NCBI GenBank assembly: GCA_900772845.1 | Contig: CAAGSD010000094.1 | Coordinates: forward strand, 1-40,818 | DNA: 40,818 nucleotides | Source: Lachnospiraceae bacterium | GTDB lineage: Bacteria > Bacillota > Clostridia > Lachnospirales > Lachnospiraceae | Direction: 5' to 3' | In this document: positions 31,668 to 40,252 of the stretch, piece by piece | How positions within the stretch are numbered: position 1 is the stretch's first letter | Layout: every line of letters begins with the position of its first letter | The notes under the pieces: generated by a model | What the model saw: the letters and a program-made list of their open reading frames with translations, nothing else | What the model was told of the DNA's origin: nothing | Databases searched by the model: none | Made by a program: the position numbers and the translations under genes

Positions 31668-32434
31668 TTTTTGTCATTGATGTAGGCAATACCAATATGA
31701 CCATGGGTGTCTTTCGGGGGAAAAAACTGGCTGCCACCTTCCGGATCATGACGAAGACTCCCAGAACCTCCGATGAATACGGTATTATGATCACACAGCT
31801 GTTGAAAAATAATGGTATTGAGACCACGGATATCGAAGGAGCCATCATTGCCAGCGTCGTGCCGGATGTGATGCATTCCCTGACCAGTTCCATCATCCGT
31901 TATCTCAAGACAAAACCATTGATCGTGGGACCCGGTGTGAAGAGCGGCATCAAGGTCGCTACCGAGGATCCCCGGGCTATCGGTGCGGACCGTATCGTGG
32001 ATGCTGTGGCGGCCTATGTGAAATACGGAGGACCGGTACTGGTGCTGGACTTCGGTACGGCGACCACCTACGACCTGATCACAGAAGATGGACGCTTTAC
32101 GGCGGGAATTACCGCACCGGGTATCCGGATCAGTTCCGAGGCATTGTGGAGAGAGACTGCAAAACTGCCCAATATCGAGATCCGTAAGCCCAAGTCGATC
32201 CTGGCTCAGGAGACCATTAGCAGTATGCAGGCAGGACTGATGTACGGTCAGATCGGTCAGACGGAATATATTATCCGGAAAGTCAAAGAAGAGAGCGGAC
32301 TGGGCAATCTGAAGGTCGTAGCGACCGGAGGCCTGGGCCGTGCTATTGCGGACGAGACAGACAGCATAGATATCTATGACAGTTCGCTGACTTTGGACGG
32401 ACTTCGAATTATTTATGAAAAAAACAGACATTGA
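31664..32434 (+). CDS. coaX: Type III pantothenate kinase
   Basis: Phosphorylates pantothenate in the first step of coenzyme A synthesis; the type III enzyme is not inhibited by CoA. The 256-residue ASKHA-fold protein has the phosphate-binding DVGNTNMTMGVF at the N-terminus, GADRIVDAVAAYVKYGG (G-x-D-R motif), the second phosphate motif VLDFGTATTYDLI, and GGITAPGI-like TAGITAPGIRISSEALWRETAKLP. GAGGAGG lies upstream inside the previous gene. CoA supply fits a butyrate producer that runs on acyl-CoA intermediates. Confidence 0.95.
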   Translation: MIFVIDVGNTNMTMGVFRGKKLAATFRIMTKTPRTSDEYGIMITQLLKNNGIETTDIEGAIIASVVPDVMHSLTSSIIRYLKTKPLIVGPGVKSGIKVATEDPRAIGADRIVDAVAAYVKYGGPVLVLDFGTATTYDLITEDGRFTAGITAPGIRISSEALWRETAKLPNIEIRKPKSILAQETISSMQAGLMYGQIGQTEYIIRKVKEESGLGNLKVVATGGLGRAIADETDSIDIYDSSLTLDGLRIIYEKNRH

Positions 32435-32444
32435 TGAGGAAGGC

Positions 32445-33419
32445 ATGAACAAATTACAGATCGGCAATGTGACGCTGGACAACCCCATCATCCTGGCACC
32501 CATGGCAGGCGTATCCGACCTGCCATTTCGTCTGCTTTGCAGAGAAATGGGGGCGGCACTGGTATGTATGGAGATGGTCAGCGCCAAGGCCATATATTAT
32601 AACAATAAAAATACGGACAGTCTCATGGAGATCCATCCCGATGAGGTGCCGGCCTCGTTGCAGCTGTTCGGTTCCGATCCGCAGATTCTTGCAGAGATGG
32701 CGAAGCGTATCGAGGAACGTCCTTTTTCCATCCTGGACCTGAACATGGGATGTCCGGTGCCGAAGGTCGTGAACAACGGCGAAGGTTCTGCACTGATGAA
32801 AGATCCGAAACTGGTGGAACAGATCCTGACAGCGCTGGTAAAGGCCATCCACAAGCCGGTGACAGTGAAGATCCGCAAAGGTTTTGACGATGACCATGTG
32901 AATGCTGTGGAGATTGCAAAGATCGCAGAAGCCTGCGGCGTGGCAGCCGTAGCGGTGCACGGGAGGACCAGAGCCCAGTACTACAGCGGACAGGCAGACT
33001 GGGACATTATCGCCCAGGTGAAAAATGCGGTAAAAATCCCAGTCATTGGCAACGGTGATGTGGACAGCCCCCAGAAGGCGAAGGCTATTCTGGAACAGAC
33101 CGGCTGTGATGGCGTCATGATCGGCCGGGCAGCAGAGGGCAATCCATGGATCTTCCGGGAGGTGGTATCCTATCTTACGAACGGTACAATCCCGGTGCGT
33201 CCCACGAACCGGGAGAAGCGGGAACTGATCCTGCGCCATGCGGCATTGCAGCTGGAATACAAAGGAGAATACACCGGTGTGCGGGAGATGCGTAAGCACT
33301 TGTCCTGGTATACCGTGGGGATGCCCCATTCGGCTCATTTCCGCCAGACCATCAATACTATGGAGAAGATGGACGAACTCATTCAGGGAGTCCAGGAGAT
33401 TTTTCCGGATGAAGAGTAG
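32445..33419 (+). CDS. dusB: tRNA-dihydrouridine synthase, DusB type
   Basis: An FMN-dependent enzyme reducing uridine to dihydrouridine in the tRNA D-loop. The TIM barrel starts with PIILAPMAGVSDLPFR; the FMN and catalytic loop is NMGCPVPKVVNNGEGSALM, including the catalytic Cys; VHGRTRAQYYSGQADWD and MIGRAAEGNPWIF complete the family signature. The ATG at 32445 follows GAGGAAGG, 10 bp after the coaX stop; the longer frame from 32415 overlaps coaX and is less likely. Length 324 is normal. Confidence 0.95.
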   Translation: MNKLQIGNVTLDNPIILAPMAGVSDLPFRLLCREMGAALVCMEMVSAKAIYYNNKNTDSLMEIHPDEVPASLQLFGSDPQILAEMAKRIEERPFSILDLNMGCPVPKVVNNGEGSALMKDPKLVEQILTALVKAIHKPVTVKIRKGFDDDHVNAVEIAKIAEACGVAAVAVHGRTRAQYYSGQADWDIIAQVKNAVKIPVIGNGDVDSPQKAKAILEQTGCDGVMIGRAAEGNPWIFREVVSYLTNGTIPVRPTNREKRELILRHAALQLEYKGEYTGVREMRKHLSWYTVGMPHSAHFRQTINTMEKMDELIQGVQEIFPDEE

Positions 33420-33525
33420 TGCCGGGAGCCCGATGTATGGCAGTGTCTGCGGAGGGCTGTATAGAATATGGCTGTGTATGATGTAGCACTGGGCATATAA
33501 TCGGGCTGGCTGCATACAATGAAAC

Positions 33526-34425
33526 ATGGACACTATTTTGTATCTCTATCCGGCGAGGCAGACCGTGGAACAGGGAGCACAGGCGCAGACGGCGGTATGT
33601 AAGTTACAGCCTGTGCAGAAGGGAAGAACTCCCAGGGGAAAACTTTTAAAAATATTCCGAGAGTTGTGGAAAACTGCAAAAACGCAGGACGTTATGGATG
33701 CGGTAACTGTGACCCGGACGCAATATTTTTTCCCAGACTATCATCTGATCAGAGCGTCGGTAGCCGGAACGGAAAACATGGGCTATGAACAGGCAGAGCA
33801 GAACCTCCGGGAACAATTACAGGAACTGACAGAGGATCCGGATCACACCTATGTGGTGTGCCGTGAGCCTCTTTCTTTTTATTTCGGAAGGGAATTCCGG
33901 GATTATCTGCAACAGGAGTGGATCGACCATCTGCTGCGCTACGGGGAGGGATCGGACGGCTGCCCTCTATGGCCGGATCTGATCCTGCTGGGGAGAAATC
34001 CCTATCTGCCCTATATCATGCTCCGTTATGTGGCCGGATTGCGGAGTGTGAAATGGTATCTCACGGATAGAGAGTACCGTGAGGACGAAGAGTGGCTTAT
34101 AGAGGAACTGGAGGATGAGTATGGGCTGATCCCGGAGATCCGGCTGCTTTCGGAGGATGCAGACTATGGAAGAGTGCGGCTGCAGGGGACGAAACCTTGC
34201 GTGATACTTGACTTTTGTGATAATGGGAAGGTCTATGGCGGCGGACTGGCAAAAGGCAGTATCTGGCTGGATTTTCCGGCATCGGAAGACAAGGAGCACC
34301 GGGCCTTGATACAATGTCCGCAGGTCCGGTATTTTTCCATGAAAAAAGAATGGAAAGACCCGCGAAAAGCCTTGGAATACCTTGACACCATCAGTAAAAA
34401 TGGGTATAATAACTCGGTTGATTAG
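33526..34425 (+). CDS. Unrecognised 299-aa protein upstream of greA
   Basis: No family is recognised. The protein is soluble, charged, rich in Tyr, Arg and Glu, without signal or membrane helices. The middle has PDLILLGRNPYLPYIMLRYVAG and a Glu/Asp-rich stretch (REDEEWLIEELEDEYGLIPE). The C-terminal third reads KPCVILDFCDNGKVYGGGLA and SIWLDFPASEDKEHRAL, suggesting a small alpha/beta domain. An in-frame TGA at 33520 fixes the first ATG as start, but no clear ribosome binding site precedes it. Codon use matches the neighbouring core genes, so it is probably a real lineage gene. Its 3' end contains the greA promoter. Confidence 0.75.
   Translation: MDTILYLYPARQTVEQGAQAQTAVCKLQPVQKGRTPRGKLLKIFRELWKTAKTQDVMDAVTVTRTQYFFPDYHLIRASVAGTENMGYEQAEQNLREQLQELTEDPDHTYVVCREPLSFYFGREFRDYLQQEWIDHLLRYGEGSDGCPLWPDLILLGRNPYLPYIMLRYVAGLRSVKWYLTDREYREDEEWLIEELEDEYGLIPEIRLLSEDADYGRVRLQGTKPCVILDFCDNGKVYGGGLAKGSIWLDFPASEDKEHRALIQCPQVRYFSMKKEWKDPRKALEYLDTISKNGYNNSVD
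34382..34410 (+). promoter_or_regulatory. Perfect consensus promoter of greA-lysS
   Basis: TTGACA (34382-34387) and TATAAT (34405-34410) with a 17-bp spacer, an exact match to the sigma-A consensus, inside the 3' end of the upstream gene and 78 bp before greA. Confidence 0.9.
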
Positions 34426-34487
34426 GCTAGTATAGTTGCAGGGAGTGTCGGCAGCGCAAAATATAGAAAACAGGAAGGTGCGGTATC

Positions 34488-34976
34488 ATGCAGGAAAAGA
34501 AAAACATTTTGACCTACGAAGGCCTCAGAAAATATGAGGATGAGTTACACGATCTGAAGGTAGTAAAGCGTCAGGAAGTTGCACAGAAGATCAAAGAAGC
34601 AAGAGAGCAGGGAGACCTGTCCGAGAACGCTGAGTACGATGCAGCGAAGGATGAGCAGAGAGACATCGAAGCCCGTATCGAAGAGCTGGAGAAGATCCTG
34701 AAGAATGCAGAAGTTGTTGTAGAGGATGAGGTAGATCTGGACAAGATCAATATCGGATGTATCGTTAAGATCCTGGATGTGGAGTACAGTGAAGAACTGG
34801 AGTACAAGATCGTAGGTTCCACTGAGGCTAACAGCTTAAAGGGTAAGATCTCCAACGAGAGCCCTGTAGGTAAGGCACTGATCGGCCATAAGGTCGGCGA
34901 TACCGTTGAAGTAGAGACACCCGCAGGTGTATTCGCATACAAGATTCTGGAGATCCAGAGAAGTAACGTTGAGTAA
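34488..34976 (+). CDS. greA: Transcription elongation factor GreA
   Basis: Rescues backtracked RNA polymerase by stimulating transcript cleavage. The 162 residues comprise the N-terminal coiled coil with the acidic tip (REQGDLSENAEYDAAKDEQR) and the C-terminal FKBP-like domain (GCIVKILDVEYSEELEYKIVG, SPVGKALIGHKVGDTVEVETPAG). AGGAAGG precedes the ATG. It is followed 27 bp later by lysS, the common greA-lysS arrangement of Firmicutes. Confidence 0.97.
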   Translation: MQEKKNILTYEGLRKYEDELHDLKVVKRQEVAQKIKEAREQGDLSENAEYDAAKDEQRDIEARIEELEKILKNAEVVVEDEVDLDKINIGCIVKILDVEYSEELEYKIVGSTEANSLKGKISNESPVGKALIGHKVGDTVEVETPAGVFAYKILEIQRSNVE

Positions 34977-35003
34977 GTAAGATAGAGTAAGGAGTGGAAA
35001 AAA

Positions 35004-36956
35004 GTGGCAGATACACAGAACACAAAGGTACAGGAACAGGACATCCACCAGCTGTTAAAGGTAAAGCGCGAGAAGCTGGCGAACCTGCAGGAGGCAGGAA
35101 AGGATCCTTTTCAGATCACCAAATATGATGTGACCCATCACAGCACCGATATCAAGAATAATTTCGAGGAACTGGAAGGTAAGACCGTCCGCATCGCCGG
35201 ACGTGTGATGTCCAAACGTGTCATGGGTAAGGCATCCTTCTGTAATGTACAGGATCTGCCCGGCAACATCCAGGTATATGTGGCAAGAGACAGCATCGGA
35301 GAAGAGTCCTATGCGGATTTCAAGAAGTACGATGTAGGTGATATCGTAGGCATCGAAGGTGAGGTCTTCAAGACCAAGACCGGTGAGATCTCCGTACATG
35401 CAGCAAATGTAACGCTGCTGTCCAAGAGCTTACAGATCCTGCCTGAGAAATTCCACGGCCTGACCAATACTGATATCCGTTATCGTCAGCGTTATACCGA
35501 CCTGATCATGAATCAGGACGTTAAGGATACTTTCGTAAAGCGTTCCAAAATTATCAGTGCCATCCGCCGTTATCTGGACGGACAGGGCTTCCTGGAGGTA
35601 GAGACCCCCATGCTGGTATCCAATGCCGGCGGTGCGGCGGCAAGACCTTTCGAGACCCACTACAATGCACTGGATGAGGACGTAAAGCTGCGTATTTCCC
35701 TGGAACTGTATCTGAAGAGACTGATCGTCGGCGGCATGGAGCGTGTCTTCGAGATCGGCCGTGTATTCCGTAATGAAGGTCTGGACACCAGACACAACCC
35801 GGAATTCACACTGATGGAGCTGTACCAGGCTTACACAGACTACTACGGCATGATGGATCTGACAGAGAACATGTTCCGTTATGTGGCACAGGAAGTATGC
35901 GGTACTACCGTGATCCCTTATGCAGAAGAGACCATTGACCTGGGCAAGCCTTTCGAGAGACTGACCATGGTAGATGCTGTCAAGAAATATGCAGGCGTTG
36001 ACTTCGACCAGATTCCCGATACCGCTGCAGCGAAGAAGCTGGCAGACGAGAAGGGTGTACACTATGAAGCACGCCATGAAAAGGGAGATATCCTGAATCT
36101 GTTCTTCGAGGAGTTCGTAGAAGAGCACCTGATCCAGCCGGTATTCATCATGGATCATCCGGTAGAGATCTCTCCTCTGACCAAGAGAAAGCCGGACAAG
36201 CCTGATTACGTAGAGCGTTTCGAACTGTTCATCTATGGACGTGAAATGTGTAATGCTTATTCCGAGTTAAATGACCCCATCGACCAGAGAGAGCGTTTCA
36301 AGGCGCAGGAAGCTGCACTGGCAGCAGGCGATGAGGAAGCCAATACGACAGATGAAGATTTCATGAACGCACTGGAGATCGGTATGCCTCCTACCGGCGG
36401 TATCGGTTACGGTATCGACCGTCTGGTAATGCTGCTGACCAACTCTCCTGCAATCCGTGATGTTCTGCTCTTCCCGACAATGAAGTCATTAGACTCAGAC
36501 AAGAAGGCAAATAAGACTTCCGAAGTAGCTCCTGCAGCAAGTGTGCCGACAACAAGTGTGTCCGCAGAGAGCGTACAACTTGATCTTTCAAAAGTAAAAG
36601 TCGAACCACTTTTTGAGGAATTTGTAGATTTTGATACATTCGCAAAATCTGATTTCAGAGTCGTAAAGATTGAAGCCTGCGAAGCAGTGCCAAAGTCAAA
36701 GAAGCTTCTAAAGTTCACATTAAATGATGGAACTGACAAGAAACGTACGATTTTAAGCGGTATTCATGAGTACTATGAGCCGGAACAGCTCGTTGGAAAG
36801 ACATGTGTAGCGATCACAAACCTTCCTACCAGAATGATGATGGGAATCCCATCAGAAGGAATGTTAATTTCAGCAGTGTACGAGTATGACGGACACGAAG
36901 GACTGAATCTGCTTATGTTAGATGACGTAATTCCTGCTGGAGCAAAGCTGTATTAA
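35004..36956 (+). CDS. lysS: Lysyl-tRNA synthetase with C-terminal tRNA-binding (EMAP II-like) domain
   Basis: A class II LysRS of 650 residues, about 150 longer than the usual enzyme. GTG start with AAGGAG 8 bp upstream. An N-terminal OB-fold anticodon domain (VRIAGRVMSKRVMGKASFCNVQD) precedes the catalytic core with motif 2 (RVFRNEGLDTRHNPEFTLME) and motif 3 (GIGYGIDRLVMLL), ending at LLFPTMKSL (about residue 495). A Ser/Thr/Ala linker leads to a C-terminal domain like that of MetRS and Trbp111 (DTFAKSDFRVVKIEACEAV, RTILSGIHEYY, RMMMGIPSEGMLIS). From about 36490 codon use changes: CTT, TTA and CTA replace the CTG that dominates the core. The added domain should strengthen tRNA binding. It was probably acquired by recombination. 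Confidence 0.95.
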   Translation: MADTQNTKVQEQDIHQLLKVKREKLANLQEAGKDPFQITKYDVTHHSTDIKNNFEELEGKTVRIAGRVMSKRVMGKASFCNVQDLPGNIQVYVARDSIGEESYADFKKYDVGDIVGIEGEVFKTKTGEISVHAANVTLLSKSLQILPEKFHGLTNTDIRYRQRYTDLIMNQDVKDTFVKRSKIISAIRRYLDGQGFLEVETPMLVSNAGGAAARPFETHYNALDEDVKLRISLELYLKRLIVGGMERVFEIGRVFRNEGLDTRHNPEFTLMELYQAYTDYYGMMDLTENMFRYVAQEVCGTTVIPYAEETIDLGKPFERLTMVDAVKKYAGVDFDQIPDTAAAKKLADEKGVHYEARHEKGDILNLFFEEFVEEHLIQPVFIMDHPVEISPLTKRKPDKPDYVERFELFIYGREMCNAYSELNDPIDQRERFKAQEAALAAGDEEANTTDEDFMNALEIGMPPTGGIGYGIDRLVMLLTNSPAIRDVLLFPTMKSLDSDKKANKTSEVAPAASVPTTSVSAESVQLDLSKVKVEPLFEEFVDFDTFAKSDFRVVKIEACEAVPKSKKLLKFTLNDGTDKKRTILSGIHEYYEPEQLVGKTCVAITNLPTRMMMGIPSEGMLISAVYEYDGHEGLNLLMLDDVIPAGAKLY

Positions 36957-37173
36957 GAGAATTAAATTCATCTAAATTTGATTGGTCAAGGTCATTTGAC
37001 CAAGTTTTGACCCAAAAAACTTATAGTCAAATAAAGGTCAATACACGTTAGTACAGATTGCTTAGCCTGAAAAATAGAAGATTGTATTACTTAGAGGACA
37101 TTTTCTAAAGAAATTTAGAAGATGTCCTCTTTTTGCGTTATAGGAGCAACTGAAATAGTGAAAGGAGATTAAT
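36957..37173. other. Spacer after lysS with dyads
   Basis: AT-rich. TTGGTCAA (36982-36989) is inverted as TTGACCAA (36996-37003). The strong terminator at 37093-37134 follows. It separates lysS from ICE debris. Confidence 0.5.
37093..37134 (+). terminator. Terminator downstream of lysS
   Basis: AGAGGACATTTTCTAAA and TTTAGAAGATGTCCTCT form a 17-bp stem with one G-T pair and loop GAAA, followed by TTTT. Confidence 0.92.
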
Positions 37174-37353
37174 ATGGAGCACACAAAGACATATCAGGAA
37201 TTTAAGAAGAATGGTAATACAAAAGGAGAAGCTTCAATTATATACAGTATTGGCAGACATAGATTTATCGAGTTGGCTAGAGCAGCAGGTGCAACATATA
37301 AAATAAATGAGGGAACAGATCTGATTTTATGTCGGAGGATATTCAGACCTTGA
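37174..37353 (+). pseudogene. Truncated small ICE DNA-binding protein (DUF6462-like)
   Basis: AAAGGAG leads into an ATG and 59 codons. The start, YQEFKKNGNTKGEASIIYSIGRHRFIELARAAGATYKI, resembles the small helix-turn-helix proteins found in Firmicute ICEs. The end is abnormal (ILCRRIFRP) and overlaps the next fragment in another frame, which points to a deletion junction near 37320. Family name is from recall. Confidence 0.5.
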
Positions 37354-37769
37354 ATAAGGGCTGTGTCCGTTTTAAGTCGGGGTATATTCCAGGAGAATCG
37401 GAGATTAGGGAAGCTATGGATAGAGCGATGATAATGCAGCTTAATCTGTTACCTGTAGCACGCAAGATGGTATTAGAGGAGGACAGTGAGAGACAGGCAA
37501 AGGAACTGCTTGTGAAATTGGCAGAATACAAGCCGCTTGCTAAGATTGAGGAACTGGAGGAGCAGAATTATAACATGATTGATGAGAGGCTCAACAATGG
37601 CGCGGGAAAATTCAATCGTGAGGAAGAAAAGAAAGAACAGCAGGAGAAGTCGGAAGCACGTTTTTCCTTAAAAGAGCGACTTGCAGCCAAGCAGAAGGAA
37701 GCAACACAGGGAAACAATAAGGATACGAAGGAACTGGAAAAATCAAAAAATTCACATAGGGAGATGTAG
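37329..37769 (+). pseudogene. C-terminal fragment of a large ICE protein (YodL/DUF4316-like)
   Basis: The frame reads DIQTLNKGCVRFKSGYIPGE, then PVARKMVLEEDSERQAKELL and a Lys/Glu-rich tail. The first part resembles the C-terminal end of large multidomain proteins of Tn916-like and related ICEs that carry YodL or DUF4316 modules. There is no ribosome binding site at the first ATG, which lies inside the preceding ORF, so it is probably the tail of a gene fused by deletion. Four bases separate the stop from the possible start of the next gene's ribosome binding site. Confidence 0.5.
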
Positions 37770-37770
37770 G

Positions 37771-37977
37771 ATGATAAATAAACTCACAGTAGAAGAAATC
37801 AATTTCATGTGTGTTTTTGAGACACATAACAGAATGAAGATGATGGAAGAAATCAGACGGATAATGCCGTATATAAAGGACAGCGATATGGAAGATCTTT
37901 CTAGGCAGGTGTTGAGAAAGTTGGCTGGCTACCTGCTTTTTTATTTTGGCAAATTTTTGACATATAAAATTGATTGA
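37771..37977 (+). pseudogene. Transposon-transfer assisting protein-like fragment
   Basis: MINKLTVEEINFMCVFETHNR, EEIRRIMPYIKDSDMEDLSRQVLRKL matches the start of small ICE proteins annotated as transposon-transfer assisting proteins. The end (GYLLFYFGKFLTYKID) is foreign to that family, so the 3' part seems replaced. AGGGAG lies upstream. With the two preceding fragments it shows that a conjugative element once lay here. Confidence 0.5.
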
Positions 37978-38002
37978 GAAAAATCATGGGGTAAGGTATA
38001 AT
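37974..38002 (+). promoter_or_regulatory. Promoter of DUF1016 nuclease gene
   Basis: TTGAGA (37974-37979) and TATAAT (37997-38002) with a 17-bp spacer, about 90 bp before the GTG start. Confidence 0.6.
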
Positions 38003-38090
38003 TTCGGTATGAGTCATGAGATCAGATGAAAAATGAATGTTTCTATTTTAGAAAATACCTGACAATTATAGACAGTTTGGGGGTTCTAGT

Positions 38091-39206
38091 GTGAAAAATG
38101 AAAAATTAGAAATAATAGAAAGTAACGAATTTCAAAATTTATTTGATAAATCAAAAAAGCTGATTGACAGTGCCAGAAGTAATATGGGACAAATGGCAAA
38201 TGCAATTACAGTTCTTACCAGTTTTCTGCTTGGAAGATATATTATCGAGCAGGAACAGCAGGGCGCAGAAAGAGCAAAATATGGAGCAAAAGTCTTGGAT
38301 TCTTTGTCATCATATCTGACAGAAGAATATGGCAGAGGTTTTTCAAGAAGTAATGTTGCAGGAATGCGGCAATTTTACATGGCTTACAAAGATAGAGAAG
38401 ATGAAATTATCCAATCGGGAATTGGACAATTTGAACAGGCTTTCGGAATTGTCCAATCAGGAATTGGACAATTAGAAACGGCATACAAAAAAATACCATT
38501 TAAGCTGAGCTGGACACATTATCAGATACTTATGCGTATAGAGGATAAGGACGAAAGAGACTTTTATGAAAAGGAAGCAATACGTTCTAACTGGAATGTA
38601 AGCACCTTGAAAAGACAATTTCACTCCAGTTTGTATGAAAGACTTGCATTGAGCAGAGATAAAAATGATGTGATGCGATTGGCAAATGAAGGTGCCGTTC
38701 CGCAGAAACCAGAAGATATTTTACATACTCCGTATGTACTGGAATTTGCAGGGCTGGAGGATAAAGCAGCATATCATGAAAGTGATCTGGAATCGGCAGT
38801 AATTGGGAAAATGCAGAAGTTTCTTTTGGAGTTGGGAAAAGGATTTCTCTTTGAACGGCGCCAAAAGAGATTTACATTTAATGACAAAAATTTTTATGTT
38901 GATCTGGTTCTGTATAACAGACTGTTAAGGTGCTATGTCTTGATTGATTTTAAGATTGATGAGCTTACACATCAGGATTTAGGACAGATGCAGATGTATG
39001 TAAACTATTATGACCGGTATGAGAAAATTGAGGGAGAAAATCCGACGATTGGTATCTTACTCTGCAAGCAAAGTGATGAGGCTCTTGTCGATTTAACACT
39101 CCCGGAAAATGCCAATATTTATGCAAAAGAGTATAAATTATATTTGCCGGATAAAAAGCTGTTACAGAAAAAGCTAAAAGAATGGCTGGATGAAGAACAG
39201 AATTGA
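38091..39206 (+). CDS. DUF1016/YhcG-type PDDEXK nuclease-domain protein
   Basis: A 371-residue protein with the DUF1016 N-terminal helical domain (LGRYIIEQEQQGAERAKYG, LTEEYGRGFSRSNVAGMRQF) and a C-terminal PD-(D/E)XK nuclease domain (FLLELGKGFLFERRQKRF, NFYVDLVLYNRLLRCYVLIDFKI with the D...DxK core, then GQMQMYVNYYD). GTG start, weak ribosome binding site. Residues about 108-135 hold a tandem 14-residue repeat (IIQSGIGQFEQAFG, IVQSGIGQLETAYK). Family members occur in mobile elements and near restriction-modification or defence genes; the exact role is not settled. The gene is AT-rich and intact among remnants. Confidence 0.88.
   Translation: MKNEKLEIIESNEFQNLFDKSKKLIDSARSNMGQMANAITVLTSFLLGRYIIEQEQQGAERAKYGAKVLDSLSSYLTEEYGRGFSRSNVAGMRQFYMAYKDREDEIIQSGIGQFEQAFGIVQSGIGQLETAYKKIPFKLSWTHYQILMRIEDKDERDFYEKEAIRSNWNVSTLKRQFHSSLYERLALSRDKNDVMRLANEGAVPQKPEDILHTPYVLEFAGLEDKAAYHESDLESAVIGKMQKFLLELGKGFLFERRQKRFTFNDKNFYVDLVLYNRLLRCYVLIDFKIDELTHQDLGQMQMYVNYYDRYEKIEGENPTIGILLCKQSDEALVDLTLPENANIYAKEYKLYLPDKKLLQKKLKEWLDEEQN
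38411..38473 (+). repeat. 42-bp tandem repeat with internal dyad in the DUF1016 gene
   Basis: CCAATCGGGAATTGGACAAT (38411-38430) recurs 42 bp later at 38453 with one change. In addition AATTGTCCAAT (38447-38457) and ATTGGACAATT (38463-38473) form an 11-bp inverted repeat, so the second copy is also a hairpin. The coding frame is kept. Confidence 0.75.
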
Positions 39207-39217
39207 GAGTTTGTCAA

Positions 39218-39300
39218 GTAAAGTGTGTAAGAATTGATTCAGAGGGGAGAGTGCTATCTGATGGATAGTATTCTCAGAGGATCTCCTTTTTGCCTGTCAT
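39218..39300. other. Stem-loop after DUF1016 gene
   Basis: GAGAGTGCTATC, loop TGAT, GGATAGTATTCTC (about 39247-39275) form an imperfect hairpin, with CTCCTTTTTGCC about 10 bases later. It may act as a terminator for the DUF1016 gene or be a remnant of an IS end; the sequence does not decide. Confidence 0.3.
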
Positions 39301-39313
39301 GCGATTTCAAGAT

Positions 39314-40069
39314 TCAATTGTTTTCCGAAGTGTCCAAAAGCCATTTCCAGGCCGGAACTACAGAAATGGGAATGCCATTGCATTCCAGAGAAGCTTCTTC
39401 ACTACCTGTGATGATAAGACATCTGGATTCCGGAATAAAATTGCGAAGCTTAACAAAAGCTCTGGTTTCATGTTCACGTGTGTCCATATCATCGAGAATC
39501 TGCATACTTACCTGTATGGCAAGTTTATCAGCAGGAACATAGAAATCATTTTCAACATTATTTTCAAAATAGAAGACATTTTCCGGACCGTAGCGTCTGA
39601 TGAGCTCAATAGCAACAAGATCCCGCACTCTTTACAATGTTGGTCAGCCTGCTGAAAGATAACGGCTTGGTTATGGATTCCGCTATTTTCTTTAATATGA
39701 GCTTAATGGCAAAATCATTTGTAATTTTATTTCTCGTAATAATATCGCCGAGGTAGACGGTCTGATAAATGCTGCTTAAAAAGGTTCTTTTGTTTTTGAT
39801 CTCTACCAGTTCAGGAAAAGCACCATAAGTTATATATTCGTTATACTGTGCAAGGACATCAGCCTTATCAGCTGTGCTGATGGTAGTAAGATAATTTTTC
39901 CCTTTACCATTTGCAATCAAATATTCAATGAAGGAATGCCGGTCCGTCTGATTCCTACAAAACAGTAGTTCACATTTTCTTCTAAAGGGTAATGCCTGAC
40001 TATGAAAGGGTTATTCAAATAAATATCCTTCTGGTCGACCATAATCTGTTTTAATGTATCTCTGTTCAT
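39314..40069 (-). pseudogene. AAA ATPase / DUF4143 protein, eroded pseudogene
   Basis: Three minus-strand pieces of one ATP-binding DUF4143-family protein. Piece 1 (from ATG 40069) reads NRDTLKQIMVDQKDIYLNNP and stops just after VGIRRTG, the beginning of Walker A. Piece 2 (about 39940-39615) carries KADVLAQYNEYITYGAFPEL and LGDIITRNKITNDFAIKL. Piece 3 (39628-39314) carries RDLVAIELIRRYGPENVFYF and VVPAWKWLL. The region between pieces 1 and 2 (most of the ATPase domain) and a segment between pieces 2 and 3 are missing, each with a frame change. The intact protein would be about 400-450 residues. Confidence 0.85.
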
Positions 40070-40205
40070 AATATCACCATCCAATCCGTAGAACAATTAC
40101 ACATAAAAATTGTTCTGTGCACAAGACAAAAAGCACATAAAAATGTTTTGAACTGTGGAATGTGTATAGTATTTGCAGAAAATTTATATATATTAAAAGT
40201 TTTTT

Positions 40206-40217
40206 GCATGGTATAAT
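40206..40217 (+). promoter_or_regulatory. Extended -10 promoter
   Basis: TGGTATAAT (40209-40217) gives an extended -10 element about 35 bp before the ATG at 40253; no good -35 box is visible. Confidence 0.5.
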
Positions 40218-40252
40218 CAAAAATAGAACAATTTCGAGGGGAGATACAAAGG

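Noticed and set aside
31604..32593. 329-codon open frame antisense to coaX
   Set aside because: Shadow of coaX and its neighbours; no start signals.
32454..33533. 359-codon open frame antisense to dusB
   Set aside because: The sense strand encodes an unmistakable dihydrouridine synthase; the antisense product is rich in His and Cys with no family features, as expected from a shadow.
34977..35003. T-box or other riboswitch ahead of lysS
   Set aside because: The greA-lysS spacer is only 27 bp, too short for a riboswitch, and no T-box motif was seen.
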